DNA of 42,640 nt from Euryarchaeota archaeon UBA439 (lineage in GTDB: Archaea; Thermoplasmatota; Poseidoniia; Poseidoniales; Thalassarchaeaceae): contig DANB01000006.1 in assembly GCA_002497245.1 (NCBI GenBank), positions 43,246-85,885 of the forward strand. Direction: 5' to 3'. The notes under the pieces were generated by a model. The model was not told the origin of the DNA and made no database searches. It saw only the letters and a list, made by a program, of their open reading frames with translations. This document shows, in pieces, positions 17,005-25,868 of this stretch. Made by a program: the position numbers and the translations under genes. Numbering within the stretch: the stretch's first letter is position 1; the number at the start of each line of letters is the position of its first letter.

Positions 17005-19782
17005 TCATGCCTCCCTTTTTCTTCTTTCAGTATGAATCCAAGCACTTCCCGCTAATCTCGGATTTTCTAAATATTCTTCAGAAGGAATAACTGTTACTTC
17101 CCAACTTTCATCAACTTCATCTGGAGGAATTGTTGGATCCATGCCAAATAATGCACCATTATGATATGGCTCAATTTTAGATGACAATCTCCTTTCTTTA
17201 TCTCTTATTGAGTGTTCTTTTGCCCTTTTGTCAAGTACTTCTTGTAATTTTGAATGTTTTAAAGTAGGTACAGGCAAATCACAAGGATCCTCAATCTTTA
17301 ATTTTCTACATTTTCTTTCTATATTTTTGTATAATCTATCTGGAGTGATTGGTAACTCATTTGTTCTCACTCCAATTGCATCATAAACTGCATTACATAC
17401 AGCCGGCAAAATAGGCAATAATGGGCCTTCACCTGCTTCTTTAGCACCAAATGGGCCTTCTGGATCATTTGATTCCACAATGATAGGTGTGACGTGCGGC
17501 ATTTCATGTACACTAGGTATCTTATAGTCTAGTAGATCTGTATTCATTAGATTTCCAGTTCTACCATATCTCATTTCTTCAGAGAGGACTTGTCCCATTC
17601 CCATGTGACATGAACCTATTATCTGCCCTTTGACTGCAAGTGGATTGAGTGCCTTGCCACAATCATGAGCTGCCCAAACTTTCTCTACTTTTGTTTGACC
17701 TGTTTCAACATCAACTTTTACTTCTGCTACATAAGCTGAAAATGAATATGCTGGTGCTAAACCAGCAGCTGCACCTTTGTGTGCTCTACCCATTGGAGGA
17801 GTTCTATAGGCTCCTGAGGCAACCAAGGCTCCTCTTTCTTCCTGGGCTTTATGTAAAGCCTCTAGATAAGAAACACCGATTGCAGGATCATCTTTTCTAA
17901 AAATTCTACGATCCCCAATTACTAATTTTTCTATTGGTGCTTTGGTAATGTCTGAAGTTGCCTGTAGTAAATCCTGCCTGATTTCCATAGCAGCAGAAAT
18001 TGCGGCATTTGCATTCATGAATGTAACTCTTGATGAATAAGAACCTAAATCAACAGGAGAAGTATCTGTTTCTCTAGATTTTACCCTAATCATATCCAAT
18101 GGTAATCCTAGAACCTCAGCTACTGACTGAGCTACAACAGTATCTGAACCTTGGCCAATATCAGCAGCTCCTGTGTGTACAGTTACTCCGCCATCCATAT
18201 CAATTTTCAGATGAACGGTGGCATGGGGGAACTTGTTCGGGTCCCAATGAATCGGAAGTCCACTACCTGAAATGAAGAATCCACAACCTATTCCAATCCC
18301 ATGTCCTAGAGGCATTTTTCTGAATTTATCTTTCCACCCCGATTCTTGCATCACTCTTTCTAAACATTCTCTCATTCCTATACTGGTTACTCTGAATCCA
18401 GTAATTGTTGCAGAATGAGGTGGCAATAAATTGGCTAATCTGAAAGATATTGGGTCAACTTGTAATTGTTCAGAGAGGTCATCTATGCCTACTTCTACAG
18501 CACATCGAGAATTAACTGCGCCATGCCCCCTCATGGCACCACTAGCAGGCTTATTTGTCCAAACTCTTGCTCCCGTGTAGTGAAATGCCCCAATTTCGTA
18601 AGGAGCAGTGTGTAGGACTCCATTGTAATATGTGGTGACGTGGCCAAAAGATGCAAAAGCACCTCCATCAATTAGTGCATCGGTTTCAATCCCACACAGT
18701 CTTCCTTCACTATCGGCATGTAGATTCATCTCAATGTGAGATGGGTGCCTACCTCTATTTATCCAATAAACTTCTTCTCTGTCAAATGTTATTCTAACAG
18801 GTCTCCCTGATTTCCGAGCCAATATCGATGCGCACATTTCATGTGGAAATGGATCTGATTTTCCTCCAAACCCTCCTCCTACAAAAGTTCGATGAACATT
18901 TATTTGATGCATAGGAATTTCTAACACATCTGCTAATGCTCTGTGGACATAATGAGGCACTTGTTGTGGAGTGTAAAGCGTCAATCTTCCAGAAGGATCC
19001 CAATCAGCAACAACAGCATGGGGTTCGGTAGCAGCGTGATTTACTCCATTGAAAAACCAATTTTTTTTATGACTGGCTATAGAATTCTTCTCCATGGATT
19101 TAATGTTTCCAAATTCCTGAAACACCCTTTTCTGTATATTTGCTTCTCCAATATGATATTCGCCTCTGTCGTGAATTGGCTCTTTAGAGTCTTTCAATCC
19201 ATCTTTCATGTCGTGAATAGAATCTAGAATTTCATATTCAATTTTCATTAATCTGACAGCTTCTAATGCTGTAGCTTCGTCCTCTGCTGCTACACAAGCA
19301 ATTAGATCTCCAATATGTCTGACTCTATCGACAGCCATTGCATGTTCATCTTTGGTTACTGGTAGAACTCCAAATTTATTTTTTGCGTCGTCTCCAGTGG
19401 CAATTGAAACAACTCCTGGCAATTTTAATGACTCTGATAAATCGATAGATAATATTCGTGCATAATGATGTGGTGATCGAACAATTTTCCCAATCAGCTC
19501 ATTTGGTAATCTTATATCATCACCATATTTTGCTCTTCCTGTCACCTTCCAATTACTATCCACTAGAGATGTAGGTTTTCCAACAACTCTTCCAGTAATC
19601 AGTTCATCATGTCTATGATCTCCCCAAGGTTGCTTTTTTTCACCTCCTTGACTTTCTGGGATCATTTTTTCATCTCTAGGTTCACTAAATGAATTCTTAC
19701 CACCGGAACCCGGTCTGGAGAAAGAAATTTTTCCTGGTTGTTGTCGGTAACCAACCATTTCCTTCTTTTCATCTTCGGACAT
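17005..19782 (-). CDS. Mo hydroxylase large (molybdopterin) subunit, HcrA/XDH-like
   Basis: A 925-residue catalytic subunit of the xanthine dehydrogenase / CO dehydrogenase / 4-hydroxybenzoyl-CoA reductase family. The N-terminal Ald_Xan_dh domain begins near residue 80 (KVTGRAKYGDDI). The Mo-cofactor region has GGGFGGK (302-308), DIGQGSDT (541-548) and GPFGAKEAGEGPL (777-789) with the likely catalytic Glu785. The GAKEAGEG form resembles HcrA more than CoxL (no AYRCSFR-type loop is seen). It carries a 60-residue hydrophilic N-terminal extension and about 100 extra residues at the C-terminus, which makes it longer than the usual 770. Start ATG has GAGG upstream, just after the 2Fe-2S subunit stop. 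Substrate unknown. Confidence 0.92.
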   Translation of the reverse strand: MSEDEKKEMVGYRQQPGKISFSRPGSGGKNSFSEPRDEKMIPESQGGEKKQPWGDHRHDELITGRVVGKPTSLVDSNWKVTGRAKYGDDIRLPNELIGKIVRSPHHYARILSIDLSESLKLPGVVSIATGDDAKNKFGVLPVTKDEHAMAVDRVRHIGDLIACVAAEDEATALEAVRLMKIEYEILDSIHDMKDGLKDSKEPIHDRGEYHIGEANIQKRVFQEFGNIKSMEKNSIASHKKNWFFNGVNHAATEPHAVVADWDPSGRLTLYTPQQVPHYVHRALADVLEIPMHQINVHRTFVGGGFGGKSDPFPHEMCASILARKSGRPVRITFDREEVYWINRGRHPSHIEMNLHADSEGRLCGIETDALIDGGAFASFGHVTTYYNGVLHTAPYEIGAFHYTGARVWTNKPASGAMRGHGAVNSRCAVEVGIDDLSEQLQVDPISFRLANLLPPHSATITGFRVTSIGMRECLERVMQESGWKDKFRKMPLGHGIGIGCGFFISGSGLPIHWDPNKFPHATVHLKIDMDGGVTVHTGAADIGQGSDTVVAQSVAEVLGLPLDMIRVKSRETDTSPVDLGSYSSRVTFMNANAAISAAMEIRQDLLQATSDITKAPIEKLVIGDRRIFRKDDPAIGVSYLEALHKAQEERGALVASGAYRTPPMGRAHKGAAAGLAPAYSFSAYVAEVKVDVETGQTKVEKVWAAHDCGKALNPLAVKGQIIGSCHMGMGQVLSEEMRYGRTGNLMNTDLLDYKIPSVHEMPHVTPIIVESNDPEGPFGAKEAGEGPLLPILPAVCNAVYDAIGVRTNELPITPDRLYKNIERKCRKLKIEDPCDLPVPTLKHSKLQEVLDKRAKEHSIRDKERRLSSKIEPYHNGALFGMDPTIPPDEVDESWEVTVIPSEEYLENPRLAGSAWIHTERRKREA

Positions 19783-19791
19783 TTAGATACC

Positions 19792-20358
19792 TCAATTTTC
19801 AAATCCGGGATTAGGGTTACTCTTAGGGTCAGTTGTATTGTCAATATTTTTCCCAGCGACTAATAATTCACTGGCTGCTCTAACTGATTCAATGATTTGT
19901 TGGTATCCCGTACATCTACATAAATTTCCTTCTATTGCAGTTTTAATCTCAGAATCATTTGGTGTTGAATTTTCTTCTAATAATGATGAAATTACTACTA
20001 AGAAACCGGGTGTACAAAAACCACATTGACTCCCTCCATATTCACTAAACATTTCTTGAATAGGATGCAGATGGTGGCCATCTGCCAAACCTTCTACTGT
20101 GGTAATCTCACAATCTTTAACTTCTTGAGCTAAAACTAGACAGGATAGTTTCGGCTTACCATCAACTAATACTGAACAACAGCCACATGTACCCATATCA
20201 CAACCTCTCTTAACTCCCAAAGTTCCTACTTGATCTCTTAAGACATCTAGAAGTATTGCATTGCTCTCAACATGCTTAGAAATTTCTTTACCATTTACTT
20301 TCGCTTTCCATGGTATTTTTTCAGGACCTGGAAGCATTGGTAGGCGTATGACACTCAT
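19792..20358 (-). CDS. Mo hydroxylase [2Fe-2S] subunit
   Basis: About 188 residues; the small electron-transfer subunit (CoxS/HcrC/XdhC-small family). The plant-ferredoxin-type cluster ligands are Cys53, Cys58, Cys61 and Cys73 (GCDMGTCGCC). The second cluster in the helical domain uses Cys112, Cys115, Cys147 and Cys149 (QCGFC, NLCRC). An open frame begins at ATG 20388, but ATG 20358 has GGTGAGG about 9 bases upstream and is preferred. Its first 20 residues before the ferredoxin domain are a short extension. The order small-large-FAD here is a common Mo hydroxylase arrangement. Confidence 0.95.
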   Translation of the reverse strand: MSVIRLPMLPGPEKIPWKAKVNGKEISKHVESNAILLDVLRDQVGTLGVKRGCDMGTCGCCSVLVDGKPKLSCLVLAQEVKDCEITTVEGLADGHHLHPIQEMFSEYGGSQCGFCTPGFLVVISSLLEENSTPNDSEIKTAIEGNLCRCTGYQQIIESVRAASELLVAGKNIDNTTDPKSNPNPGFEN

Positions 20359-20415
20359 GCTAACATCCTCACCACACGGGCTCTCCATTTGAGCATTCGG
20401 ATTGATACTCTCTTC

Positions 20416-21066
20416 TTATTCTAAATCTTTCATTACTTTATTCATAATTTCAACTTCAGCTCTTCTTATGTGCTCACCATAAGTACTTCTTGCCATATTC
20501 ATCTCATCAGCTAGTTGTTTCAGAGTCACATTTCTATCAATACGGTAGAATCCTTTTCTCATCGCGTGCTGCAAAACTTCTATTTGTCTATCCGTTAAAA
20601 TTGATTCCCAAATACTTCCATTCTCTTCTTTTTGAAATGTTTGAACTGAGATATTATCTGGTGGTAGAACCATCCTAATTAGTTTGATGAATCTACTTAC
20701 AGAATTCGATAGACCCGAGATTCTTAATTCCATGCCCTTTTCCTCGGAGATTCCATAGGGAGGATGTATGTGTATGTTTGATAATTCAATTGCCGAAATT
20801 GCTAATGGATGAGTGCATAACAAACTTACTAATACCCCATCATCATTTTCCTCATGTACTTCTATTAACTTGAAATTTTCCAAATTAGAAATTTTTTCAA
20901 TTCCTTGTCCCTGTTTTAATTTTATTTCCGCCAACTGAGTGACACTTTTTTCATTAATTGCCAAATGACCTAAAATTTCCATTCTTTCACATATTTCCAG
21001 AAGCTCAGAAATTTCTTGAGCGCCTTGTAAAGATGTGGTTTTCCATCTTAATACAACTTTGCGCAT
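20416..21066 (-). CDS. HTH_10 (bacterio-opsin activator-like) transcription regulator
   Basis: A 216-residue protein whose last 55 residues form a HTH_10 domain (PF04967): LTDRQIEVLQHAMRKGFY, then TLKQLADEMNMARSTYGEHI with the recognition helix, then a final helix. The N-terminal 150 residues look like the ligand-sensing region of archaeal Bat-type regulators but carry no clear motif. It lies immediately upstream of the Mo hydroxylase subunit genes on the same strand (57 bases to the 2Fe-2S start), so it is a reasonable candidate for their regulator. This has no direct proof. Confidence 0.85.
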   Translation of the reverse strand: MRKVVLRWKTTSLQGAQEISELLEICERMEILGHLAINEKSVTQLAEIKLKQGQGIEKISNLENFKLIEVHEENDDGVLVSLLCTHPLAISAIELSNIHIHPPYGISEEKGMELRISGLSNSVSRFIKLIRMVLPPDNISVQTFQKEENGSIWESILTDRQIEVLQHAMRKGFYRIDRNVTLKQLADEMNMARSTYGEHIRRAEVEIMNKVMKDLE

Positions 21067-21109
21067 AATAGATGGAATCTACTTTTACTATTGAACCCCT
21101 CGGTAATTA

Positions 21110-22324
21110 TTAATTCCAGTATGTCTCTCGAATTTCTTGATTTGTCTCCATACATAATGTGACATCCGAGGGCCTATCTGGTTGTATTGAGTTTCCATTA
21201 AGATGGTTGATAATTGGTTCTACATTTGACTCATTCACTACTCCCCAACCAATTTGTGTACAGGGAGCAACTGGGGAAACAGGAGTAGTTCCGGAAAGTG
21301 GGTCCCAGGTATTGAATGATGGGTACCATGCTGAAAGATTAAGAGCATCTCTTATTTGTGCTTGAGAAATGTTCATGTTATCTCCATTGACTAGATAACC
21401 GCTTCTTAGATCAGGATTTGCTCCTGAAGAAAAATCTCCTGATTCAGCTCTTAAATGTTGAATTACTTTCGACAAAAGTCCTGCAGTCCTGGGTGTCGCA
21501 AATGAAGTCCCGCTGGTTTCATGATAGCCATCAATGTCATCATGATTTGGTAAAATTTGAGTCCAATCTGCAGCAATGTCAGGATATGATCCACTCATAG
21601 TTTCTTTTTGGTCATCTCCTTCTTCAGCATATCCAGAGATTCCGATGCTCCAAGGAGGTCCAGCCGTTGAGTCTTGAACTGCTGGTGAGGGGGTATTATC
21701 AGCAGCTCCTGTATGAATTTTCTTTTCTTGGACTACTGCTACTTTAGTTGCATCTTCTATACCTGGAACTGGAATCGAACCAATGGGTCCAAAACTAGTA
21801 CTAATTATGTCTACTAATGGTTGATTAGCGGCTGCCAAAACAGCAGCATCACTGAACCCTTCAACAAAGAAAATAATCGCATCAGGATTAGCATCTAGTA
21901 CTGCTCCAGTTACTGCAGTCCCATGTCCGTCCGAGGGATCATCAAGAATTGGTATGTCAGTATTATCATCAGGAGTAGTACCTATTATTTTCGTACCTGG
22001 GAAATATACTATATCTGTAGAATTAATTTTATCCCAACAACTTTCCTTATCTGCATCATATCTTTCTTGCCAAGTTCCAGAAAATGTTAGTTCACATGTC
22101 ATTGTTACACCCAATCCTTCTAGCAACCAATCTGGATAAATTTCATTAGTTCTAAAATGGTCATGATATACATTGATTCCAGTATCTATAGGGGCAACAA
22201 TTGAATAATTTCTAAATATTTCTTCGTCTTCAATCAAAGTTTCTTGAGCAGAATCGTCAGAGACACATCCGCTAAGAGATGCAGTAATCATTACGAATAC
22301 TAATGATACAGCTAGTTGTTTCAT
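21110..22324 (-). CDS. Lipoprotein subtilisin-like serine protease (S8 family)
   Basis: A 404-residue protein with a lipoprotein signal peptide ending in LSGC (Cys20) and an acidic linker. The S8 catalytic triad is recognisable: Asp47 in PIDTGI, His134 in DGHGTAVTG and Ser274 in SGTSFATP, with the oxyanion Asn210 in GAADN. No I9 propeptide is visible before Asp47. The protein would act outside the membrane, anchored by lipid. It lies between xdhC and the HTH regulator on the same strand, with 26 bases to xdhC. Its target is unknown. Confidence 0.9.
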   Translation of the reverse strand: MKQLAVSLVFVMITASLSGCVSDDSAQETLIEDEEIFRNYSIVAPIDTGINVYHDHFRTNEIYPDWLLEGLGVTMTCELTFSGTWQERYDADKESCWDKINSTDIVYFPGTKIIGTTPDDNTDIPILDDPSDGHGTAVTGAVLDANPDAIIFFVEGFSDAAVLAAANQPLVDIISTSFGPIGSIPVPGIEDATKVAVVQEKKIHTGAADNTPSPAVQDSTAGPPWSIGISGYAEEGDDQKETMSGSYPDIAADWTQILPNHDDIDGYHETSGTSFATPRTAGLLSKVIQHLRAESGDFSSGANPDLRSGYLVNGDNMNISQAQIRDALNLSAWYPSFNTWDPLSGTTPVSPVAPCTQIGWGVVNESNVEPIINHLNGNSIQPDRPSDVTLCMETNQEIRETYWN

Positions 22325-22350
22325 TAATTAACCGAGACGCAATCTCTTTT

Positions 22351-23196
22351 TCAGTTCTCCGTGTGAGTGATTTTTCTATCCAATGCTAGAATTTCAGCAC
22401 AGACTGCTAAACCAATTTCTTCAGGTGTTTCAGCACCAATGTCTATTCCAATAGGGCATCTAGCATTTTCGAACCATTTTTCTTTAATGTCATCCTCAAT
22501 TGCTGCCTTCTTGAATGAGTTCCATTTTGAAGTTGAACCTATAGCTCCAATTCGAGGTCTTAATTTATCCTCTCGTAATTTTAGTAATCCTAATAATAAT
22601 TCTTGATCAACTGACCAGTCGTGGCCTAATAGTAGGATATCAGAAAATCTTTCTAAAGATTCAGAATCTTCTGATTTAAGAAAATCATTTACATCCATTG
22701 AGATATTTTCATTAGAAAATGGATATTTCTCAGAATTAGAGTATTCTTTTCTTACATCAAATATAGAGTAATCCCATCCTAATGAATCAGCAACCAATGC
22801 AACGCATCGACCTACATGTCCACCGCCTGCAATCAAAATGTGAGGCATGGGTTCAATTATTTCGATACTCACTTCCACTTGCCCCCCACATAGGCTGTCA
22901 AGAGCTATCCCTTCTTTTCCCTTCGCATCCTTGTAAAGATAAAATGTTTCAATAATCCCTCCTTTTTTCCGATTCAGTTTTGCATCTTCATTCAATAATT
23001 TCTTCATCTTTTTCTCAATTTTTAGTTCTAAGCCTGCTCCGCCCACGGTTCCGAAATTTTGCATTCTTGAATTAATTGCCAGTTTCGCACCCGGCTTACC
23101 GGGAACACTTCCTTTCGCAGAGATTATTGTTGCTATAGCAACTCTACGTCCTTGTTTCACTTCACTTAATGCCCAAGATAAAACATGAACAGACAC
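22351..23196 (-). CDS. xdhC: XdhC/CoxI family Mo-enzyme maturation factor
   Basis: A 281-residue protein starting at GTG with AGAGG five bases upstream. The N-terminal XdhC_CoxI domain shows ATIISAKGSVPGKPGAKLAI and the SLCGGQVEV cysteine motif (near 101-109). A C-terminal Rossmann domain begins HILIAGGGHVGRC. XdhC proteins bind and sulfurate or deliver the Mo cofactor to xanthine-dehydrogenase-type enzymes. Its place next to mocA and the three hydroxylase subunits fits this. The length is normal. Confidence 0.9.
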   Translation of the reverse strand: MSVHVLSWALSEVKQGRRVAIATIISAKGSVPGKPGAKLAINSRMQNFGTVGGAGLELKIEKKMKKLLNEDAKLNRKKGGIIETFYLYKDAKGKEGIALDSLCGGQVEVSIEIIEPMPHILIAGGGHVGRCVALVADSLGWDYSIFDVRKEYSNSEKYPFSNENISMDVNDFLKSEDSESLERFSDILLLGHDWSVDQELLLGLLKLREDKLRPRIGAIGSTSKWNSFKKAAIEDDIKEKWFENARCPIGIDIGAETPEEIGLAVCAEILALDRKITHTEN

Positions 23197-23199
23197 GTT

Positions 23200-23210
23200 C
23201 CTCTGAGAGG
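23200..23210. other. Perfect 11-base palindrome over the xdhC ribosome site
   Basis: CCTCT-G-AGAGG reads the same on both strands around a central base and contains the AGAGG ribosome site of xdhC. It may be incidental, or it may mask the site in the mRNA. Confidence 0.25.
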
Positions 23211-23252
23211 GTTCTATCCTTTTTGATTTTGCATATTCTTCTCAGGAGGTAA

Positions 23253-23819
23253 TTACAAATTATGTTCTATGGTGATTTCTCTAAGTTTTTCTAAATCTTC
23301 GGGGAAATCTATGTTTAGATGTAAATATTCATCATTTACCTCAATTTTAATTGGTTTAATTATATCTCTAAGGGGAGTAGAAGGATTTCTTGAGAGGATT
23401 TCTTCACAATCCTTTCTAGATAATATTACAGGATGCCCACCTTTACCATTTTTACTTGGACAAGATGTTTTATCGGAATTAATTAATTTCTCAATAGTTT
23501 CATTTGAAAAACCGGGTCTATCTACAGGTACTATCAAGCATCTTTCACTTTCTAGTTCCTTTATTCCACATTGTATGCTTCCAGTTCTACCATCCTCTGG
23601 TTTCATATTAACTACTACCTTCTCGCCTAATTTTTCCATTTCAATGACTAAATCTTTCCTCGTTACGATAATTACTCTCAGATTGTTCTTTTTTAATTTC
23701 TTAATCAGAATTTCAATCAAGGACTTCCCATGAATATCGACTAGTGCCTTTGGCTCACCAAGTCTTTTACTGGCTCCAGCAGCAAGTAAAATTGCATCAA
23801 TCTGATTCAAACTAACCAC
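23253..23819 (-). CDS. mocA: MobA-like nucleotidyltransferase, likely molybdenum cofactor cytidylyltransferase (MocA)
   Basis: A 188-residue NTP-transferase with the N-terminal LLAAGASKRLGEPKAL nucleotide-binding loop, VPVDRPGF in the middle and the HPVILSR strand typical of MocA/MobA. MocA adds CMP to molybdopterin to make the MCD form used by CO dehydrogenase and 4-hydroxybenzoyl-CoA reductase types. Its position next to xdhC and the Mo hydroxylase favours MocA over MobA. It starts with GTG overlapping the end of the upstream subtilase by about eight bases, so the two are probably coupled. Confidence 0.85.
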   Translation of the reverse strand: MVSLNQIDAILLAAGASKRLGEPKALVDIHGKSLIEILIKKLKKNNLRVIIVTRKDLVIEMEKLGEKVVVNMKPEDGRTGSIQCGIKELESERCLIVPVDRPGFSNETIEKLINSDKTSCPSKNGKGGHPVILSRKDCEEILSRNPSTPLRDIIKPIKIEVNDEYLHLNIDFPEDLEKLREITIEHNL

Positions 23820-25803
23820 TGTTTCTCTTGTCTACCTGAGTTTCTAAATCTTCAACCCATTCTTCGATTCCGTCTTCCATAATTTCGTCAGAAAAGACTC
23901 CTGATTGTTTTAATTTAATTGTTGCAACAGTCAATGCTACAAATAAAATTATTACTAACACAGATAGTAAACCTATAACTAATGTCAGGTTATCAGATTC
24001 GCTACTGCTTGCTCCAATTTTTCCATCATCCATGATGTTAATGCCTACTGCAAGGTTTGTTGAGGCTTGGTCTCCAGAAAGTGCTCGTACCAGAATAACC
24101 TGTTCACCTTCAACTGTGTTGTTGGGGAGGAATTGAAGTCGATCTACAAGAAGCCCATGAGTCACCTCAAACTGCTCATTACCCACGGCGAAATCAGCTA
24201 AATCCATCCAATTATCTCTCATGTCCCAAGTTCTCCACTGTACTTTTTGAACTCCTCCTTCGAGGTTGAATACAATCGATTCTCCTTGTCCAATATGAAC
24301 ACGATTATCTTGACCGTAATTGCTGTCTAGTGTTACATTCAAAGACATACTTAGTTCGTAGAAGTAATTCGCCGCTTCTTCAACTGCAGGCTGGGCGTTA
24401 ACGTGGCCATGACCGTATACGTTATTTTGTCTATTCTTGGGAATTAAGTCTTCAGCACAAGGCTCGTTAGCCAGCATGTAATGGCATTGTCTGTAAGTAG
24501 AAGTTTCTTGCATTATATTCCTAACATCAAAAGGACTTAGATCGGGATTGGCCTGATACATTAGAACCGCTACTCCTGCCGCTCCCGGGGTTGCCATACT
24601 TGTTCCTGAGAGTGCCACATAACCATCTCCAGTGTTTGCATCAGGGGCATTAACACTACTTCCAACGAATGCTATGTTTGGTTTGACCCTACCCTCCTCT
24701 GTGGGTCCTTGGCTGGAGTAAATCGCAATTGCAGTATTCTTGTCTAGAGATCCTACAGTGATGACATCCTCCGCACTCCCCGGAGTTCCTATTGTTGCAG
24801 TTCCACCACTGTTTCCAGCTGAAATGAACAGAGTCACCCCAGATCTCATCATTTCATTGGCCATTCTGTTGACAGACTCCTCCTCTGATGCGGTCCATTC
24901 GCTAACAAATCCACTTAGAGACCCGAGACTCATACTGGCCGCTCTGATATTGAATTCGTGTCTCTTCTCGACGGTCCATTCCATTCCAGCCATAACTGCG
25001 GCGAAAGATCCGCTTCCACCTCCGTCTAGTACCTTAACTCCCACTAAATTTGCATGGGGCGCCACACCAACATGCTGGTAGTTAGGGGCGCCTGTCCCGG
25101 CTGTGATACCTGCACAGTGAGTACCATGGCCATTGTCATCATAGGGGAATATCTCTGTTCCATTCGTTGCTCCAGGGTTGTTAATCGCATCATAGAATGC
25201 GACTATCTTAGGGTCATTTGTGGTGTTATCATCGTCTAAATCGTCTAGAGCAGTATGGTTGCCGTCGATTCCGGTGTCAATGATTGCCATTGTCACTCCG
25301 GAACCTGTGTAGCCTGTGTCTTGCCATACTAGGTCTACGCCATGCGCCGGAACTACATCTTCCATCTGGATTCCTAATCTTCCATCTAACTCAATGAATA
25401 CAACTCCAGGTATTTCGAGTAATTCATGTATTCTATTCAATTCCACAGTCCCAGCAATAGAATCAATCAGCCAATATCGGAATTGTGTAACAAATCCAAC
25501 TTTGTTTTCCAATAGCAATTGATCAATTTCAGTAGGGGTGTGGTCGAAGTCTACAATGACTGAAATACGACCCTCTTCATCGAGATATTGGTAGTGCCTA
25601 TTTTCTGCTGCTATCCAAATGGCATCATGAATTCTATCTTTATTTTCATCCATGTTTGTATTTTCCCACCATTTAATTTCATCAGAATAGTCATTCCAGT
25701 CATCCACTTCTAAGGGGGATGAAGATGCTATAAGAGGGACTACTAATAATCCTAGAATCATTACTGCGGTCATTCTTCTGACTAAATTCTTACTTCCGCC
25801 CAT
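23812..25803 (-). CDS. Secreted membrane-anchored subtilisin-like protease (S8) with I9-like propeptide
   Basis: About 663 residues from ATG 25803 (the frame is open to 25851, but the extra 16 residues are unlike a signal). A signal peptide is followed by an I9-type inhibitor/propeptide region (near 78-145, RISVIVDF...). The S8 domain has Asp176 in IIDTGIDG, His226 in GHGTHCAGI, Asn331 in SAGNSGG and Ser402 in SGTSMATP. After a beta-rich domain comes one helix near the end and a short acidic cytoplasmic tail. This is a typical maturation protease of archaeal surfaces. The stop overlaps mocA's GTG. A second S8 protease lies in the same gene run. Confidence 0.93.
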   Translation of the reverse strand: MGGSKNLVRRMTAVMILGLLVVPLIASSSPLEVDDWNDYSDEIKWWENTNMDENKDRIHDAIWIAAENRHYQYLDEEGRISVIVDFDHTPTEIDQLLLENKVGFVTQFRYWLIDSIAGTVELNRIHELLEIPGVVFIELDGRLGIQMEDVVPAHGVDLVWQDTGYTGSGVTMAIIDTGIDGNHTALDDLDDDNTTNDPKIVAFYDAINNPGATNGTEIFPYDDNGHGTHCAGITAGTGAPNYQHVGVAPHANLVGVKVLDGGGSGSFAAVMAGMEWTVEKRHEFNIRAASMSLGSLSGFVSEWTASEEESVNRMANEMMRSGVTLFISAGNSGGTATIGTPGSAEDVITVGSLDKNTAIAIYSSQGPTEEGRVKPNIAFVGSSVNAPDANTGDGYVALSGTSMATPGAAGVAVLMYQANPDLSPFDVRNIMQETSTYRQCHYMLANEPCAEDLIPKNRQNNVYGHGHVNAQPAVEEAANYFYELSMSLNVTLDSNYGQDNRVHIGQGESIVFNLEGGVQKVQWRTWDMRDNWMDLADFAVGNEQFEVTHGLLVDRLQFLPNNTVEGEQVILVRALSGDQASTNLAVGINIMDDGKIGASSSESDNLTLVIGLLSVLVIILFVALTVATIKLKQSGVFSDEIMEDGIEEWVEDLETQVDKRNSG

Positions 25804-25868
25804 ATTATCAAATGTCGGGATTATTACATAAGTATTGAATGAAACGGTCATCTGTTCATAATTTCAAT

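Noticed and set aside
16022..19782. Naming the Mo enzyme xanthine dehydrogenase or CO dehydrogenase
   Set aside because: The large subunit lacks the CoxL active-loop signature that I can recognise, and the FAD subunit has the HcrB-type cysteine insertion; substrate left open.
23269..23733. Plus-strand 154-residue open frame
   Set aside because: It lies antisense inside mocA, whose motifs are clear; composition is Ser/Phe/Ile-rich as expected of a shadow frame.
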